Notes under the pieces: model-generated | What the model was told of the DNA's origin: nothing | What the model saw: the letters and a program-made list of their open reading frames with translations, nothing else | Databases searched by the model: none | Part shown: positions 34,499-46,050 of the stretch, in pieces | How the letters are laid out: each line of letters begins with the position of its first letter | How positions within the stretch are numbered: position 1 is the stretch's first letter | Assembly (NCBI GenBank): GCA_938003875.1 | Contig: CALKWO010000202.1 | Location: 3,043-67,042, forward strand | DNA length: 64,000 bases | Origin: an uncultured bacterium | GTDB taxonomy: Bacteria > Planctomycetota > Uabimicrobiia > Uabimicrobiales > JABWCH01 | Direction: 5' to 3' | Made by a program: the position numbers and the translations under genes

Positions 34499-35103
34499 GA
34501 GCTATTTTTATAAAAGTCCTATGTCTTTCTCTGCTTTCTATTTCTTGGGCAGCAGGAAAAGAAATACAATGTATAGCCATTCAGGCATCCTTGGTATTAA
34601 AGGTATCGCATCCTGCTACTACGGCAAAGCAGATTATCGAAAAAGTAGAGGCCTTAGGTGGCTATTTTTCCATCTATACAGAGCAGAACCTTGTACTGAA
34701 AGTTCCCAGAGATAAGACACAAGATATGATAGCATTCGCTTCAGGTTTAGGAATTGTTGTAGAAAAAAATTTTGCTGCAAAAGACATTGGGGCAGAACTT
34801 GATGAAATGAGAACGAGGCTGCAATCGCAATCCCAGATTTTAGAAAAATTTCTGGCTATCATGTATACAGCCAATCAGGAAGGCATTGTTGCAGTGGAAA
34901 GCGAAATCACAAAACTTCTTGAAGAAATAGACACACTCAAGGGTGCGCTTCTCCTTTTGGAACATCGACTGGAATATGCGCAGTTGTCTGTCTCTTTTCG
35001 GTTTCGTGAACGCAAAGCTCCCATACCAAGTGGTGTATCTTCTTTCCCCTGGCTCAATACCATGAATATGGAAGATCTTATAAAGGAGTTTAGCCATGAT
35101 TAA
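34495..35103 (+). CDS. Exported DUF4349-like protein
   Basis: 202 residues with a cleavable signal peptide (S-W-A-A-G-K-E, cleavage near 20) and no lipobox. It repeats the DUF4349 core of the preceding gene: A-S-L-V-L-K-V, A-L-G-G-Y-F-S, L-V-L-K-V-P-R-D-K, then a coiled-coil pair (about 95-160). ATG 34495 overlaps the upstream TGA (ATGA). The two are paralogues, probably from local duplication, and may form a heteromer in the periplasm. Confidence 0.75.
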   Translation: MRAIFIKVLCLSLLSISWAAGKEIQCIAIQASLVLKVSHPATTAKQIIEKVEALGGYFSIYTEQNLVLKVPRDKTQDMIAFASGLGIVVEKNFAAKDIGAELDEMRTRLQSQSQILEKFLAIMYTANQEGIVAVESEITKLLEEIDTLKGALLLLEHRLEYAQLSVSFRFRERKAPIPSGVSSFPWLNTMNMEDLIKEFSHD

Positions 35104-35542
35104 ACTATGCCTGGTGCTTTGGGGTTTAGGAATCTTACTTTCTGGATGTATGAATATGAATGCTACAGCACCTAAAGGATTCGCTCAGTATGATAAGGGT
35201 AAAGACTTTCGTGCTGTAAGCTCCGAAGGAATTCTTTATCGTGTAAGGAAAGAAGAAAACTACCCCAAAGCAGATCTTTCTTTCTGGAAGGAAGCTTTGA
35301 AAAAACGAATGACAGACTCTGGCTACACTTTTCTGAGCGATGCAAGCATAAAAGCCAATGCAACAGAAGGATATTTACTTGAATTAGCTGCTCCTTTTGG
35401 TCAATTAGACTATGCTTATCTGATTGCCATTTTTGTTCATGGCAATAGCATCTATATAGCAGAAGCAACAGGGGAAGTGACGCTGTTAAAGAAAGATCGG
35501 GAAGTTATAGTAGAAGCCATGAGACAAATTCGATGGAATTAG
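35096..35542 (+). CDS. Small lipoprotein of the DUF4349 operon
   Basis: 148 residues with lipobox L-L-S-G-C (Cys18). The mature part (R-V-R-K-E-E-N, F-W-K-E-A-L-K-K-R-M, Y-A-Y-L-I-A-I-F-V) resembles the C-terminal part of the first gene in this operon (F-W-I-E-A-I-K-K-R-L, Y-R-Y-W-I-G-V-C-V). The three genes thus share two modules in different combinations. It overlaps the preceding gene by eight bases. Specific function unknown. Confidence 0.75.
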   Translation: MIKLCLVLWGLGILLSGCMNMNATAPKGFAQYDKGKDFRAVSSEGILYRVRKEENYPKADLSFWKEALKKRMTDSGYTFLSDASIKANATEGYLLELAAPFGQLDYAYLIAIFVHGNSIYIAEATGEVTLLKKDREVIVEAMRQIRWN

Positions 35543-35642
35543 AGCATGGATTAAAGACGCAGGGATTGCGCTGGAGTTAGGCTTTTGCGAAGACCGCGCT
35601 TCTCGCTTGTATTGCATACAGAATCAAATAATATGCGGTTTA

Positions 35643-35749
35643 AACCACAGATGAACACAAATGGACACAAATAATTTTTAAACTTCGTACTCTTCGTGTT
35701 CTTCGTGGTAAATTTTTTTATTTGCGTTTATCTGTGTCTATCTGTGGTT
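35643..35749. repeat. CACAGAT palindromic element with nested CTTCGTG core
   Basis: Left end AACCACAGATGAACACAAAT and right end ATCTGTGTCTATCTGTGGTT are imperfect ~32-bp inverted arms. The middle carries CTTCGTACTCTTCGTGTTCT, related to the element at 48183-48244. Similar outer arms occur at 63760-64000 and a degenerate pair at 54731-54789. Confidence 0.75.
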
Positions 35750-35779
35750 CTTTTTACAATCAGAATACATGAAGAAAAG

Positions 35780-35830
35780 CCTGTGCAGGCTAAGCAGTGC
35801 TATGTTAATAGCATCTGCTTGAGTCTGCGG
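35780..35830 (-). repeat. 51-bp hairpin repeat, copy B
   Basis: On the minus strand it begins CCGCAGAC and ends CACAGG. The inner stem is AAGCAG-A-TGCTAT / ATAGCA-CTGCTT, with the outer pair A-T instead of G-C as in copy A, a compensatory change; the lower stem GCAG/CTGC also pairs. It lies about 40 bases beyond the gyrB stop, on the gyrB strand. Confidence 0.8.
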
Positions 35831-35870
35831 GAGGGAATGTGGAAGTTATTTAATTCTTGTTCCTAAGAGA

Positions 35871-38567
<2,697 letters not shown>

Positions 38568-38610
38568 TTAGGTCATACGTGTTAAGTTTTAAAATTTTGT
38601 CTTGCAACAA

Positions 38611-38630
38611 TTGTAGCAGCAGGGTTGCGC
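38611..38630 (+). repeat. Single arm of the TTGTAGC-GCAGGG-TTGCGC repeat
   Basis: TTGTAGCAGCAGGGTTGCGC matches the left arm of the palindrome at 58505-58610 at 19 of 20 positions. No return arm is seen here. It lies in the 334-base gap between gyrB and the downstream kinase, which otherwise contains only their two promoters. Confidence 0.65.
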
Positions 38631-38660
38631 TAAAAAAGTCATGTCTGCTCAAATTTCTCC

Positions 38661-38688
38661 TTGATTTTTTTTATCCTGACTATAGAAT
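38661..38688 (+). promoter_or_regulatory. Candidate promoter of the soluble kinase gene
   Basis: TTGATT (38661-38666), 16 bases, TAGAAT (38683-38688), about 50 bases upstream of ATG 38740. The hexamers deviate at a few positions, so support is moderate. Confidence 0.45.
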
Positions 38689-38739
38689 CACATACACTTT
38701 TACCGTTAGAGTCAGTAATAGAGAGTAAGGAAAACATCC

Positions 38740-40023
38740 ATGGAGAAAAATCACGACCTTTTTGTCATCCAGCAGTGCTTGTTAAAAAAATGGCTGGATA
38801 CATCGCAAATCAGTGAGTGTACAAAACTGCTCCAAAAGAATCCATCAATCTCTTTGAATGAACTTCTTCTCTTAAAGAAATATCTTACAAGAGAACAAGT
38901 TTCTTCCCTGGAAAAAGCATGGAGCAGTCATCCTTCACATAAAAAGGCTCAAATCGCCTGTTCTGAGTGTAGAGAAAAGACATGGATCGAGGACTATGAA
39001 CCAGACCAGACATATTTGTGTTCTTGTTGCAAAAAAAAACTTCCATCTCCTTCTCCCTTTGACGAATCAGAGAAAGAGGAATCAAAAGTATCAGAAGAAT
39101 CCGATGGATTTCTTCTCTTCAGTAAGCAATTTGGCCCATATAAGCTGATCTCGGAAATAGGAAGAGGTGGAATGGGGATTGTATATAAGGTAAAACATCC
39201 AGATATAGACTTTCCTCTGGCAATGAAAATTCTTATACAGCAAGATTCAGGGGATGGGGAAAACGTGATGAGGTTTTTTCGGGAAATAGAGCTTTCTTCT
39301 AAGCTAAGGCATCCTAATATCGTTGGTATACACGATGTGGGAACCTACAATGGCTCACCTTACTATACTATGGATTTTATAGAAGGGGAAACTTTGGCCA
39401 GGCTGATAAAAAAGGGAGAACGATTTTCAGAAACCTTTGCCTTACAAATTATAGAAAAAATAGCCCTTGCCTTGGGCAGTGCTCACAGAGCGAAAATTAT
39501 CCATAGAGACATTAAGCCAGCCAATATCATTATAGATAAAGAAAATCGTCCATATCTGATGGATTTTGGCATTGCAACCTGCCAAGATAAAGTGTTCAAA
39601 AAATTCACACGAGCAGGGACCATTATGGGAACACCAGACTATATGCCTCCAGAGCAGGCGAATGGAGACACACAAGCTATTTGCTATGCCAGCGATGTTT
39701 ATTCGCTTGGTGCTACGCTCTACCACTTGCTTACGGGTACACCTCCATTTCGAGGAAAGACTGCTTTTGAGGTAATCAGCAATGTGATACGAGGTAATAT
39801 AGTTCCCCTGGAAGAGCGAAATCCCGATATCAGCAGGCAGACCCAGGCAGTTGTCATGAAAGCTATGTCTTTAGGGATACAAGATCGTTATCCTCATGCA
39901 GGTATCTTCGCTATGGATATAAAAGCCTTACTTACAGGGGCTAAAACCATCGCTACCCCAAAATCCATCTGGAAAACACTGTTGCAGAAAATACAAAAAT
40001 CTTTCTTTGTGCGTTTATTTTAA
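38740..40023 (+). CDS. Soluble Ser/Thr protein kinase with zinc-binding N-terminus
   Basis: 427 residues. The N-terminal ~60 residues are a helical module (L-L-K-K-W-L-D then L-T-R-E-Q-V-S-S-L-E), similar in style to the start of the kinase-FGE protein at 60574. Cys74, Cys77, Cys94 and Cys97 form a zinc-ribbon-like pair. The kinase domain (132-395) is complete: GRGGMGIVY, Lys163, HRDIKPAN (Asp257), DFG (275-277), MPPEQA. No membrane helix follows, so it is cytosolic. SD is weak (GTAAGGAAAAC). Its 3' end overlaps the convergent histidine-kinase gene by nine bases, so the two may interfere transcriptionally. Substrates unknown. Confidence 0.92.
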   Translation: MEKNHDLFVIQQCLLKKWLDTSQISECTKLLQKNPSISLNELLLLKKYLTREQVSSLEKAWSSHPSHKKAQIACSECREKTWIEDYEPDQTYLCSCCKKKLPSPSPFDESEKEESKVSEESDGFLLFSKQFGPYKLISEIGRGGMGIVYKVKHPDIDFPLAMKILIQQDSGDGENVMRFFREIELSSKLRHPNIVGIHDVGTYNGSPYYTMDFIEGETLARLIKKGERFSETFALQIIEKIALALGSAHRAKIIHRDIKPANIIIDKENRPYLMDFGIATCQDKVFKKFTRAGTIMGTPDYMPPEQANGDTQAICYASDVYSLGATLYHLLTGTPPFRGKTAFEVISNVIRGNIVPLEERNPDISRQTQAVVMKAMSLGIQDRYPHAGIFAMDIKALLTGAKTIATPKSIWKTLLQKIQKSFFVRLF

Positions 40024-42000
40024 GATTTCTATAACCTTAGCTATCAGTTCTTGCATGGAAAGAGGTTTTTGGAGCAAGGTAGATCCTTTGTCCAATATTC
40101 CACGGCGAGCGATGATCTCGGCTGTATATCCTGATATGAAGAGGCACTTAATATCTGGATATAGAGCAAGGATATTTTGTGCCAGATCGCGGCCATTCAT
40201 CTCTGGCATAATCACATCGCTTATGAGGAGATGAATTTGCCCTGTATATTTCTGGGCAATATAAATAGCATCGTGTGGTTTAGAAGCAGAAAGAACGGTA
40301 TAGCCTTGTCTTTCTAACATAATCTGTATCATGTTCAAAATGGCTGGCTCATCTTCCACGAGCAAGACGGTTTCATGACCACGAGAGAGTTCCCCAACCA
40401 TCTTCTTGGGTAGCTCTTTTCCCTGATCTGTATGGCGGGAAAAATATATGCAAAATGCTGTACCTTGGCCTGGAAAGCTATCCACATGAATAAAACCGTT
40501 GTTTTGCTTTACAATACCATATACTGTAGAGAGTCCTAGACCTGTTCCTTTTCCCAGTTCTTTTGTCGTGAAAAACGGCTCAAAAAGCCTGTCTTGTGTT
40601 TCTTTATTCATTCCACATCCGTTATCCTCTACTTTCAAAAGGACATACTCTCCTGATGGGATTTTGGCATGGCTGGCACAATACTCTTTGTCAAAATGGA
40701 CATTCTTTGTCGAGATGCTGATTTGCCCAATACCACTGATAGCATCGCGTGCATTGACACAGAGGTTCGCCAATATCTGGTCTACCTGGGATGGGTCTAT
40801 CTTTACACTCCAAAGGCTCTCTCCAGGCAGCCAGGCGAGTTTAATGTCTTCGCCTATCAGCCTTCGAAGCATCCTGAGCATACCATCTAAGACTTCATTC
40901 AACACCAAAATTTTTGGCATTATATTTTGCTTGCGGGCAAAGGCTAAAAGCTGTCTGGTAAGATTCGCAGAGTGTTTTGCAGCTTTATATATCTCTTGTA
41001 AGTCGCTAAAGAGCGAATGCTCCTGTCCAAGCTGCTCCATAGCCAGTTCAGAGTAGCCTAGGATCACTTCCAGCATATTGTTAAAATCATGTGCCACGCC
41101 TCCTGCTAGTTGTCCAATAGATTCCATTTTTTGAGCATGGTAAAGCTGAACCTTCAGTCTTTCTTTTTCCATCTCCGCTAGCTTAAGATCCGTGATATTA
41201 TGAGCAATCCCATTTGCCCCTAGCAATCTCCCCTCTTCAGAATAATGGAAATTGCATCTCCAAAGAAAATAATGTACTTCTTTTGTAATTACATTGACCT
41301 GACGGTTTTCTATGCTGCTGCTTTTCAGCTTTTTTGACTCGCAATCGTTGAACCATTGATGCGTTCTTTCGCGATCTTCAGGATGAATAAAATCAAAGCA
41401 TGATTTTCCCAGGAATTCTTTGACAGGAATACCGAATATTTTTTCTGCAATATGGTTAGCATAAAGCAGGCGAGTCTTGCTGTCAATTCTGGTAATCAGA
41501 TTATCCGTACCTTCCACAAATTCCCGATATTCTTCTTCGCTACGCCTTAGCTCATAGGTTCTTTTTTCTACCAATTTTTCCAGATGTTCTTGATAGGCTC
41601 GATTTTCGTATAAGAGCCTGGACCGCTCCAATGCCTTATTTACAGCATGACTAAGAATAGACATATCTTTTATAGGCTTGATCAGATAGTCCCAGGCCCC
41701 TAGCCTTAAAGCTTCTACGACATCATCAATCAGGTTTACCCCTGAGATCACAATCACAGGCAGATCTGGCACTAAGGTCTTGGCTTTCATCATAAATTCC
41801 AGGCCATCCATCTCTGGCATGCGCAAATCTGTCAGCACAAGATCAGGGCGTTCCGCTTCTAAAATTTCCAGCCCTGATTTTCCACTCTGAACAGCAAAAG
41901 CGATAAAGCCACAGTCTTCCAAATAGTCTACAAAACTTTGTCGTATAGGAATCTCGTCGTCGATAATCAAAATTTTTCTATAGTCTATATTTTTATTCAT
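40015..42000 (-). CDS. Soluble hybrid histidine kinase REC-PAS-HK-REC
   Basis: 661 residues. An N-terminal receiver (Asp58 in LVLTDLRMPEMDG) is followed by a short coiled coil, a PAS domain (about 155-275), HisKA with the H-box AGGVAHDFNNM, and HATPase (N-L-C-V-N-A-R-D-A-I, D-N-G-C-G-M, T-G-L-G-L-S-T-V). A second receiver has L-L-I-S-D-V-I-M-P-E-M-N-G. No membrane segments. The N-terminal receiver suggests it is itself controlled by phosphotransfer, perhaps from the PAS kinase encoded upstream. It overlaps the preceding receiver gene by eight bases; ATG 42000. There is no DNA-binding output, so signalling must end elsewhere. Confidence 0.92.
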   Translation of the reverse strand: MNKNIDYRKILIIDDEIPIRQSFVDYLEDCGFIAFAVQSGKSGLEILEAERPDLVLTDLRMPEMDGLEFMMKAKTLVPDLPVIVISGVNLIDDVVEALRLGAWDYLIKPIKDMSILSHAVNKALERSRLLYENRAYQEHLEKLVEKRTYELRRSEEEYREFVEGTDNLITRIDSKTRLLYANHIAEKIFGIPVKEFLGKSCFDFIHPEDRERTHQWFNDCESKKLKSSSIENRQVNVITKEVHYFLWRCNFHYSEEGRLLGANGIAHNITDLKLAEMEKERLKVQLYHAQKMESIGQLAGGVAHDFNNMLEVILGYSELAMEQLGQEHSLFSDLQEIYKAAKHSANLTRQLLAFARKQNIMPKILVLNEVLDGMLRMLRRLIGEDIKLAWLPGESLWSVKIDPSQVDQILANLCVNARDAISGIGQISISTKNVHFDKEYCASHAKIPSGEYVLLKVEDNGCGMNKETQDRLFEPFFTTKELGKGTGLGLSTVYGIVKQNNGFIHVDSFPGQGTAFCIYFSRHTDQGKELPKKMVGELSRGHETVLLVEDEPAILNMIQIMLERQGYTVLSASKPHDAIYIAQKYTGQIHLLISDVIMPEMNGRDLAQNILALYPDIKCLFISGYTAEIIARRGILDKGSTLLQKPLSMQELIAKVIEILK

Positions 42001-42388
42001 TTTGATCCAACTTCCCCTGAAATTTTTCTATTGTTTGAAGAATAGCCTTTTCTATGTCGTTCATATTGCATACAGGTTTTTTGAATAAATTATGAGAAAC
42101 GCATGGTAGATCCAATAATGTTTTGGGTAAATTATATTTAGGTGATCCTGTACAAAGCACAAAAACCATGTTGCTATTTTTTTTGCAGGCTTCTCGTATG
42201 AATTCGTTACCATTCATGCCAGGTAGGCGCACATCAATGATAGCTGCATCAGGTTTTTCATGAGAAATCAATTCAAGGGCTTGTTCTGCACTTTCTGATT
42301 GGATGGTTCGCCATTGCTGGTCTTCGAAATAGTCAGCAAAGCTCTCGCGCACAGCCTGTTCATCGTCTAAAATCAAGATGGTTTTCAT
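41993..42388 (-). CDS. Stand-alone receiver (CheY-like) protein
   Basis: 131 residues, one receiver domain: D-D-E near the N-terminus, phospho-acceptor Asp52 in IDVRLPGMNG, and Lys near 104. No output domain. The alpha4-beta5 region (C-V-S-H-N-L-F-K-K-P) is normal. It lies between two histidine kinase genes with four- and eight-base overlaps and is probably the phosphate shuttle between them. Confidence 0.9.
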   Translation of the reverse strand: MKTILILDDEQAVRESFADYFEDQQWRTIQSESAEQALELISHEKPDAAIIDVRLPGMNGNEFIREACKKNSNMVFVLCTGSPKYNLPKTLLDLPCVSHNLFKKPVCNMNDIEKAILQTIEKFQGKLDQNE

Positions 42389-44784
42389 AGCATATTGCCT
42401 GTCTTGTTTAAGGGAAGTCGGATAATAAATTTTGTTCCATTGCCTGCCTCTGATTCCACACTCATGGAACCACCATGAGTTTCTGTAATAATGAAATAAG
42501 AAACAGAAAGGCCAAGACCTGTCCCAGCACCTGCTGGTTTTGTAGTGAAGAATGGTTCAAAAATGCGTTTGCGAATGGATTCTTCAATACCAGGGCCGTT
42601 GTCTTCCATTTCTATACAGAGCATATTGCTTTCTTTTTTCAGCCTCAGGATAAAACACGGAGGAGAAAATTTTTCCCCAAAGTATTTTTGTTTTACGATA
42701 TTTCCATGCATGGCCTGAGCACCATTGCTTAGAATATTCAGAAAGACCTGCTGTATTTTGCTCGCTTCGCAAGGAACTAAAGGTAAATTTTCCTCGTATT
42801 CTTTGATGATTTGAATAGATTTGAAATCGTACTGCTTTTTGAGATCATAGTCGGTCGCTGCAAGTTCGAGAGTCTTTTCCAAAAGATCGCTTATATTCTG
42901 AGGAGATATGGCAAATTCACTCTTGCGGGCAAAGCTAAGCATATTTTCTACAATGCCTGCTACTCTGCTGCCTGATTCCTTGATATTTCGTACCATGCGC
43001 AAAATGCCTCGGCTCTCCATAAAGGTATGGATGGCCTCCATCGTGATTCCTGCCAATTCTGCCGAGCGGAGGTTTGCAGGCATGTGAAGATCACTAAGGC
43101 GATTTTCTATATTGCAGACATTCTGGATGATTCCTGCCAGAGGGTTATTGATTTCATGTGCCATGCCAGCAGCCAGCCCCCCTACGGAAAGCATCTTTTC
43201 GCTTTGAACCATCATTTCCTCCAAACGTACCCGATCCGTTACATCATCTATCCTTATGACTGCACCCTCCACACCATTGGCGACAAGAGGATAGACCGTG
43301 ATATCTTCATAGAATATTTCACCATTTTCTTGATAAGACCGCTTAGGATCAGTTTGCCGCTCGCGTGCCATGATTGCTCTGCGTACTTTTTCCATTTCGC
43401 CAGCCAGGCGAGGAATAACTTTTTCCAGGGAATTGCCTATAGCTTCTCCAGAAGCCAGACCTGTCTTTCTTTCTGCTTCCCAGTTCCACTGAGTTACCTT
43501 GCCATATACATCCACTCCGATTATCACAGAGGGCATGGAATTGATAATATTAGAAATATAGCTTTTGGCCTTTTTCAGTTCTTCTTCGGCTTTTTTACGC
43601 TCTGTAACATCCGTAAAAAAGCCCATCAGACAATCGTATCCAGAAATATGAGCCAGCGTAGCTGCCACATCAGCATAGAATACAATTCCATCTTTTCGTA
43701 AAAATGCTATAGCATCTGCTGTAGTTTTTTGCCCACGGGACAGTGCTTCAAACTCCTCTTTGACCCTGGATCTTTCCTCCATAGGATGCAACAAGAATAT
43801 ACTGCTGTTGGTTAATTCGGCTTCCGTATATCCTGTCATATAACATATAGATGGATTGGCATAAAGAATTTGCTGATGGTCTAAGTCTGCAACTAAGATT
43901 CCATGAGGACAACCTTCGAACAGAGTCTTATATCGCATCTGAGAATCGCGCAAGGCTTCTTCTGCCAGCTTGCGTTCTGTGATATCGTGCCCTAAAACAG
44001 CAAGACCTCTTCTTTCTCCATTGGGATAGAACAGAGGAACCTTCATTACATCATAGATTTTTTTGCTGCCATCGGGCAAAGGGATGGTTTCATCAGACTG
44101 GCAAGGCCTTCTGGCTGCCCAGGCTTTTTCATCTGTCTGTGCGCATGTCAAAAAAGCTTCTTTATAGACAGGATGGGTGAAATCTGCCAGCTCCATATCT
44201 GTTTTGCCAATATAATCCACAGCAGTCAGGGAAAACAATTCGAGGTCCGCCTTATTCGCCACCAGCCATCGACCCTGAGCATCTTTAAAGCAGATAATAT
44301 CAGGCGTAGAATTGAGAAGCAATTGCAAGCGTTCTTCGCTTTCCCGTAAAGCCTCTTCGGTATGCTTGATATTGGATATATCAATAACATCAGGAATTTT
44401 AGATCTTACTCTGGTTGTTTTATCTATAGAATGAAGTGCATTATAAATGGTTACAAAATAATTTTTTTCTGGTGAATAAATCTGCACTTTGTACCACTTT
44501 GCATTCCATTCTGAATAGAGTTCAAATTCTTTTTCGCCACCATGCAAAGCTATATCCCCATAAACAGGAATTCTGCTCCATGCTTCTTCCCTATTCGAAA
44601 GGATTTCTGTTGCCTTGCGATGCAGTATTTGGGATGATTCCAATCCAGTAATTCTTTCAAAAGCTGGGTTGATATCTATAAACTCATAGTCTATGGGTTT
44701 TCCAGTATCATCTAAAAGAATTTTATGGTATGCATATCCAAAGGGAGCCTTTGCTATCAAATGTTTATAATCTTCTAATTTCAT
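42385..44784 (-). CDS. Multi-PAS histidine kinase
   Basis: 799 residues. Four PAS domains lie in tandem: about 5-125, 150-265 ([12 protein letters not shown]), 275-390 ([12 protein letters not shown]) and 400-515 (I-I-N-S-M-P-S-V-I). They are followed by HisKA ([14 protein letters not shown]) and HATPase ([23 protein letters not shown]). No membrane helix, so the signal is cytosolic (redox, ligand or light). GGGAGGGG five bases before ATG 44784 decides the start; a GTG 15 bases upstream overlaps the SD. First gene of a three-gene phosphorelay operon. A 51-bp hairpin repeat (copy C) lies 166 bases upstream. Confidence 0.92.
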   Translation of the reverse strand: MKLEDYKHLIAKAPFGYAYHKILLDDTGKPIDYEFIDINPAFERITGLESSQILHRKATEILSNREEAWSRIPVYGDIALHGGEKEFELYSEWNAKWYKVQIYSPEKNYFVTIYNALHSIDKTTRVRSKIPDVIDISNIKHTEEALRESEERLQLLLNSTPDIICFKDAQGRWLVANKADLELFSLTAVDYIGKTDMELADFTHPVYKEAFLTCAQTDEKAWAARRPCQSDETIPLPDGSKKIYDVMKVPLFYPNGERRGLAVLGHDITERKLAEEALRDSQMRYKTLFEGCPHGILVADLDHQQILYANPSICYMTGYTEAELTNSSIFLLHPMEERSRVKEEFEALSRGQKTTADAIAFLRKDGIVFYADVAATLAHISGYDCLMGFFTDVTERKKAEEELKKAKSYISNIINSMPSVIIGVDVYGKVTQWNWEAERKTGLASGEAIGNSLEKVIPRLAGEMEKVRRAIMARERQTDPKRSYQENGEIFYEDITVYPLVANGVEGAVIRIDDVTDRVRLEEMMVQSEKMLSVGGLAAGMAHEINNPLAGIIQNVCNIENRLSDLHMPANLRSAELAGITMEAIHTFMESRGILRMVRNIKESGSRVAGIVENMLSFARKSEFAISPQNISDLLEKTLELAATDYDLKKQYDFKSIQIIKEYEENLPLVPCEASKIQQVFLNILSNGAQAMHGNIVKQKYFGEKFSPPCFILRLKKESNMLCIEMEDNGPGIEESIRKRIFEPFFTTKPAGAGTGLGLSVSYFIITETHGGSMSVESEAGNGTKFIIRLPLNKTGNML

Positions 44785-44949
44785 TGTATCCCCTCCCACC
44801 TTTTAGGGAATGCCATGCAATTTTTTTCTAATTTTAACGTTTTTTGCGGTCACAGCCTTATTTATAAAATATCACGGCTGGATTATTTTAAAGGAAAATG
44901 TTGTCAGCATTGCAGTGAAAAAAACAAGAAATGGTATTGCCAAAATGAT

Positions 44950-45000
44950 CCTGTGCAAAATGAGTAGTGCTATGCCAATAGCATCTATTCCATTTTGCGG
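44950..45000 (-). repeat. 51-bp hairpin repeat, copy C
   Basis: On the minus strand it begins CCGCAAAATGGAATAG and ends CACAGG. The lower stem GCAAAAT/ATTTTGC is perfect. The inner stem GAATAG/CTACTC has T-A where copy A has C-G (compensatory) and one mismatch. It is oriented toward the PAS kinase gene like copies A and D toward theirs. Confidence 0.8.
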
Positions 45001-45029
45001 TTCTAGCATACTTTTAAAGAAGGCACTAT

Positions 45030-45785
45030 TTATATCTTCTTTTGAAATATGTTCAACAATATTTTGACTAAAACAAAAAAAACAAGAAATAGGGTATTGG
45101 ATTCTGGGACGGCGGCAAGCTGAAGGATTTCCTGGTCTGTGAGATTCCGATCATAGATTCTTAGCTCGTCTATTGCCCCTTTAAAAAAAGACTGCAAATA
45201 GTATGGCCCTGCATTGTCGAAATCTTTATCTGCCCCTATTGTCAACTGTCCCGCATCACCAGGCTGAGGCGCATTGCTATTGGTTACTGTGGCAACTTGA
45301 ATGCCGTCAACGAAGAGACTATGCTGTTTTGTGGTAAAATTATAGTTCAGCAATAGGTAATGAAATTGAGATTTACTTGCTCCCAGAGTATGGTTAAGAT
45401 TGAAAAGGGTCGTAGAATAGCCGCTAAAACCTCTTGCTTCCTCGCCTGCGAAAAGCTTTAGTCTGTTCAAATCGTTAGAGTATTGAGAAAAGACAGTACC
45501 ATTGGATAAAGAAGCATCGGATTGAACCCATGCGCCAATAGCCCCTTGCGCCAGATTGTAGCCAGTACTCCCAATAATGATACGATCATCTATACCATCA
45601 AAATAAGCAGCCTGTCCTACGCGCCCCTGGGTATAGCTTACTCCTCCTATCTGAGTACCATGATTTTCTTTGATGCTGCTATCCATTGTATTGCCTTCAA
45701 AATTGAAATATGCCACCAACCCATCTACAGGCATTGCAAAAAGAGAAGTGGATAGAAGGAACAAAATGATATATTTTCTTAGCAT
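45030..45785 (-). CDS. Exported LamG-domain protein with PEP-CTERM-like tail
   Basis: 251 residues. A signal peptide (L-F-L-L-S-T-S-L-F-A-M, cleavage near 17) is followed by one LamG/concanavalin-like domain (about 20-222): G-L-V-A-Y-F-N-F-E-G-N, A-A-Y-F-D-G, H-S-L-F-V-D-G, and I-D-E-L-R-I-Y-D-R-N-L-T. The C-terminus is V-P-E-S, a hydrophobic stretch, and a Lys-rich end: the shape of a PEP-CTERM sorting signal for an exosortase, with Ser in place of the usual Pro. It is probably a cell-surface protein that binds carbohydrate or other ligands. A good promoter lies upstream at 45858-45886. Confidence 0.88.
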   Translation of the reverse strand: MLRKYIILFLLSTSLFAMPVDGLVAYFNFEGNTMDSSIKENHGTQIGGVSYTQGRVGQAAYFDGIDDRIIIGSTGYNLAQGAIGAWVQSDASLSNGTVFSQYSNDLNRLKLFAGEEARGFSGYSTTLFNLNHTLGASKSQFHYLLLNYNFTTKQHSLFVDGIQVATVTNSNAPQPGDAGQLTIGADKDFDNAGPYYLQSFFKGAIDELRIYDRNLTDQEILQLAAVPESNTLFLVFFVLVKILLNIFQKKI

Positions 45786-45857
45786 GATATTTTCTCCTAA
45801 ATAGAATCAAGAATCCCCAAAGTAGTAAAAACGATTTTAACCTACTTATGATTTTTT

Positions 45858-45886
45858 AGTTTATGTTTAAAACAAGATAATGTCAA
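45858..45886 (-). promoter_or_regulatory. Promoter of the LamG protein gene
   Basis: Minus strand TTGACA (45886-45881), 17 bases, TAAACT (45863-45858), about 70 bases upstream of ATG 45785. The -35 is perfect; the -10 deviates at two positions. Confidence 0.55.
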
Positions 45887-46050
45887 GATATATTTGAAGA
45901 AAAAATATCGCTAATAAAAATGCCCATGCAGCACTCCTGCTATTATCTTCGGAAATCTTACAGATAATCTTGACATTTCTTATCTTTTATGATTTTATGT
46001 AGTGTATGTAGTACCGATGCAAGACTGACCTTTAAAATAAAGGAATGTAT

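Larger units (their letters stand above)
35543..35870. other. Repeat-filled gap between convergent lipoprotein operon and gyrB
   Basis: No gene is seen. The gap holds CGCAGGGATTGCGCTGG (35568-35584), shared with 63694-63709 and, inverted, with 58562-58575; a long palindromic CACAGAT element (35643-35749); and hairpin copy B (35780-35830). Such a pile-up of unrelated repeats suggests a neutral landing site between converging 3' ends. Confidence 0.7.
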
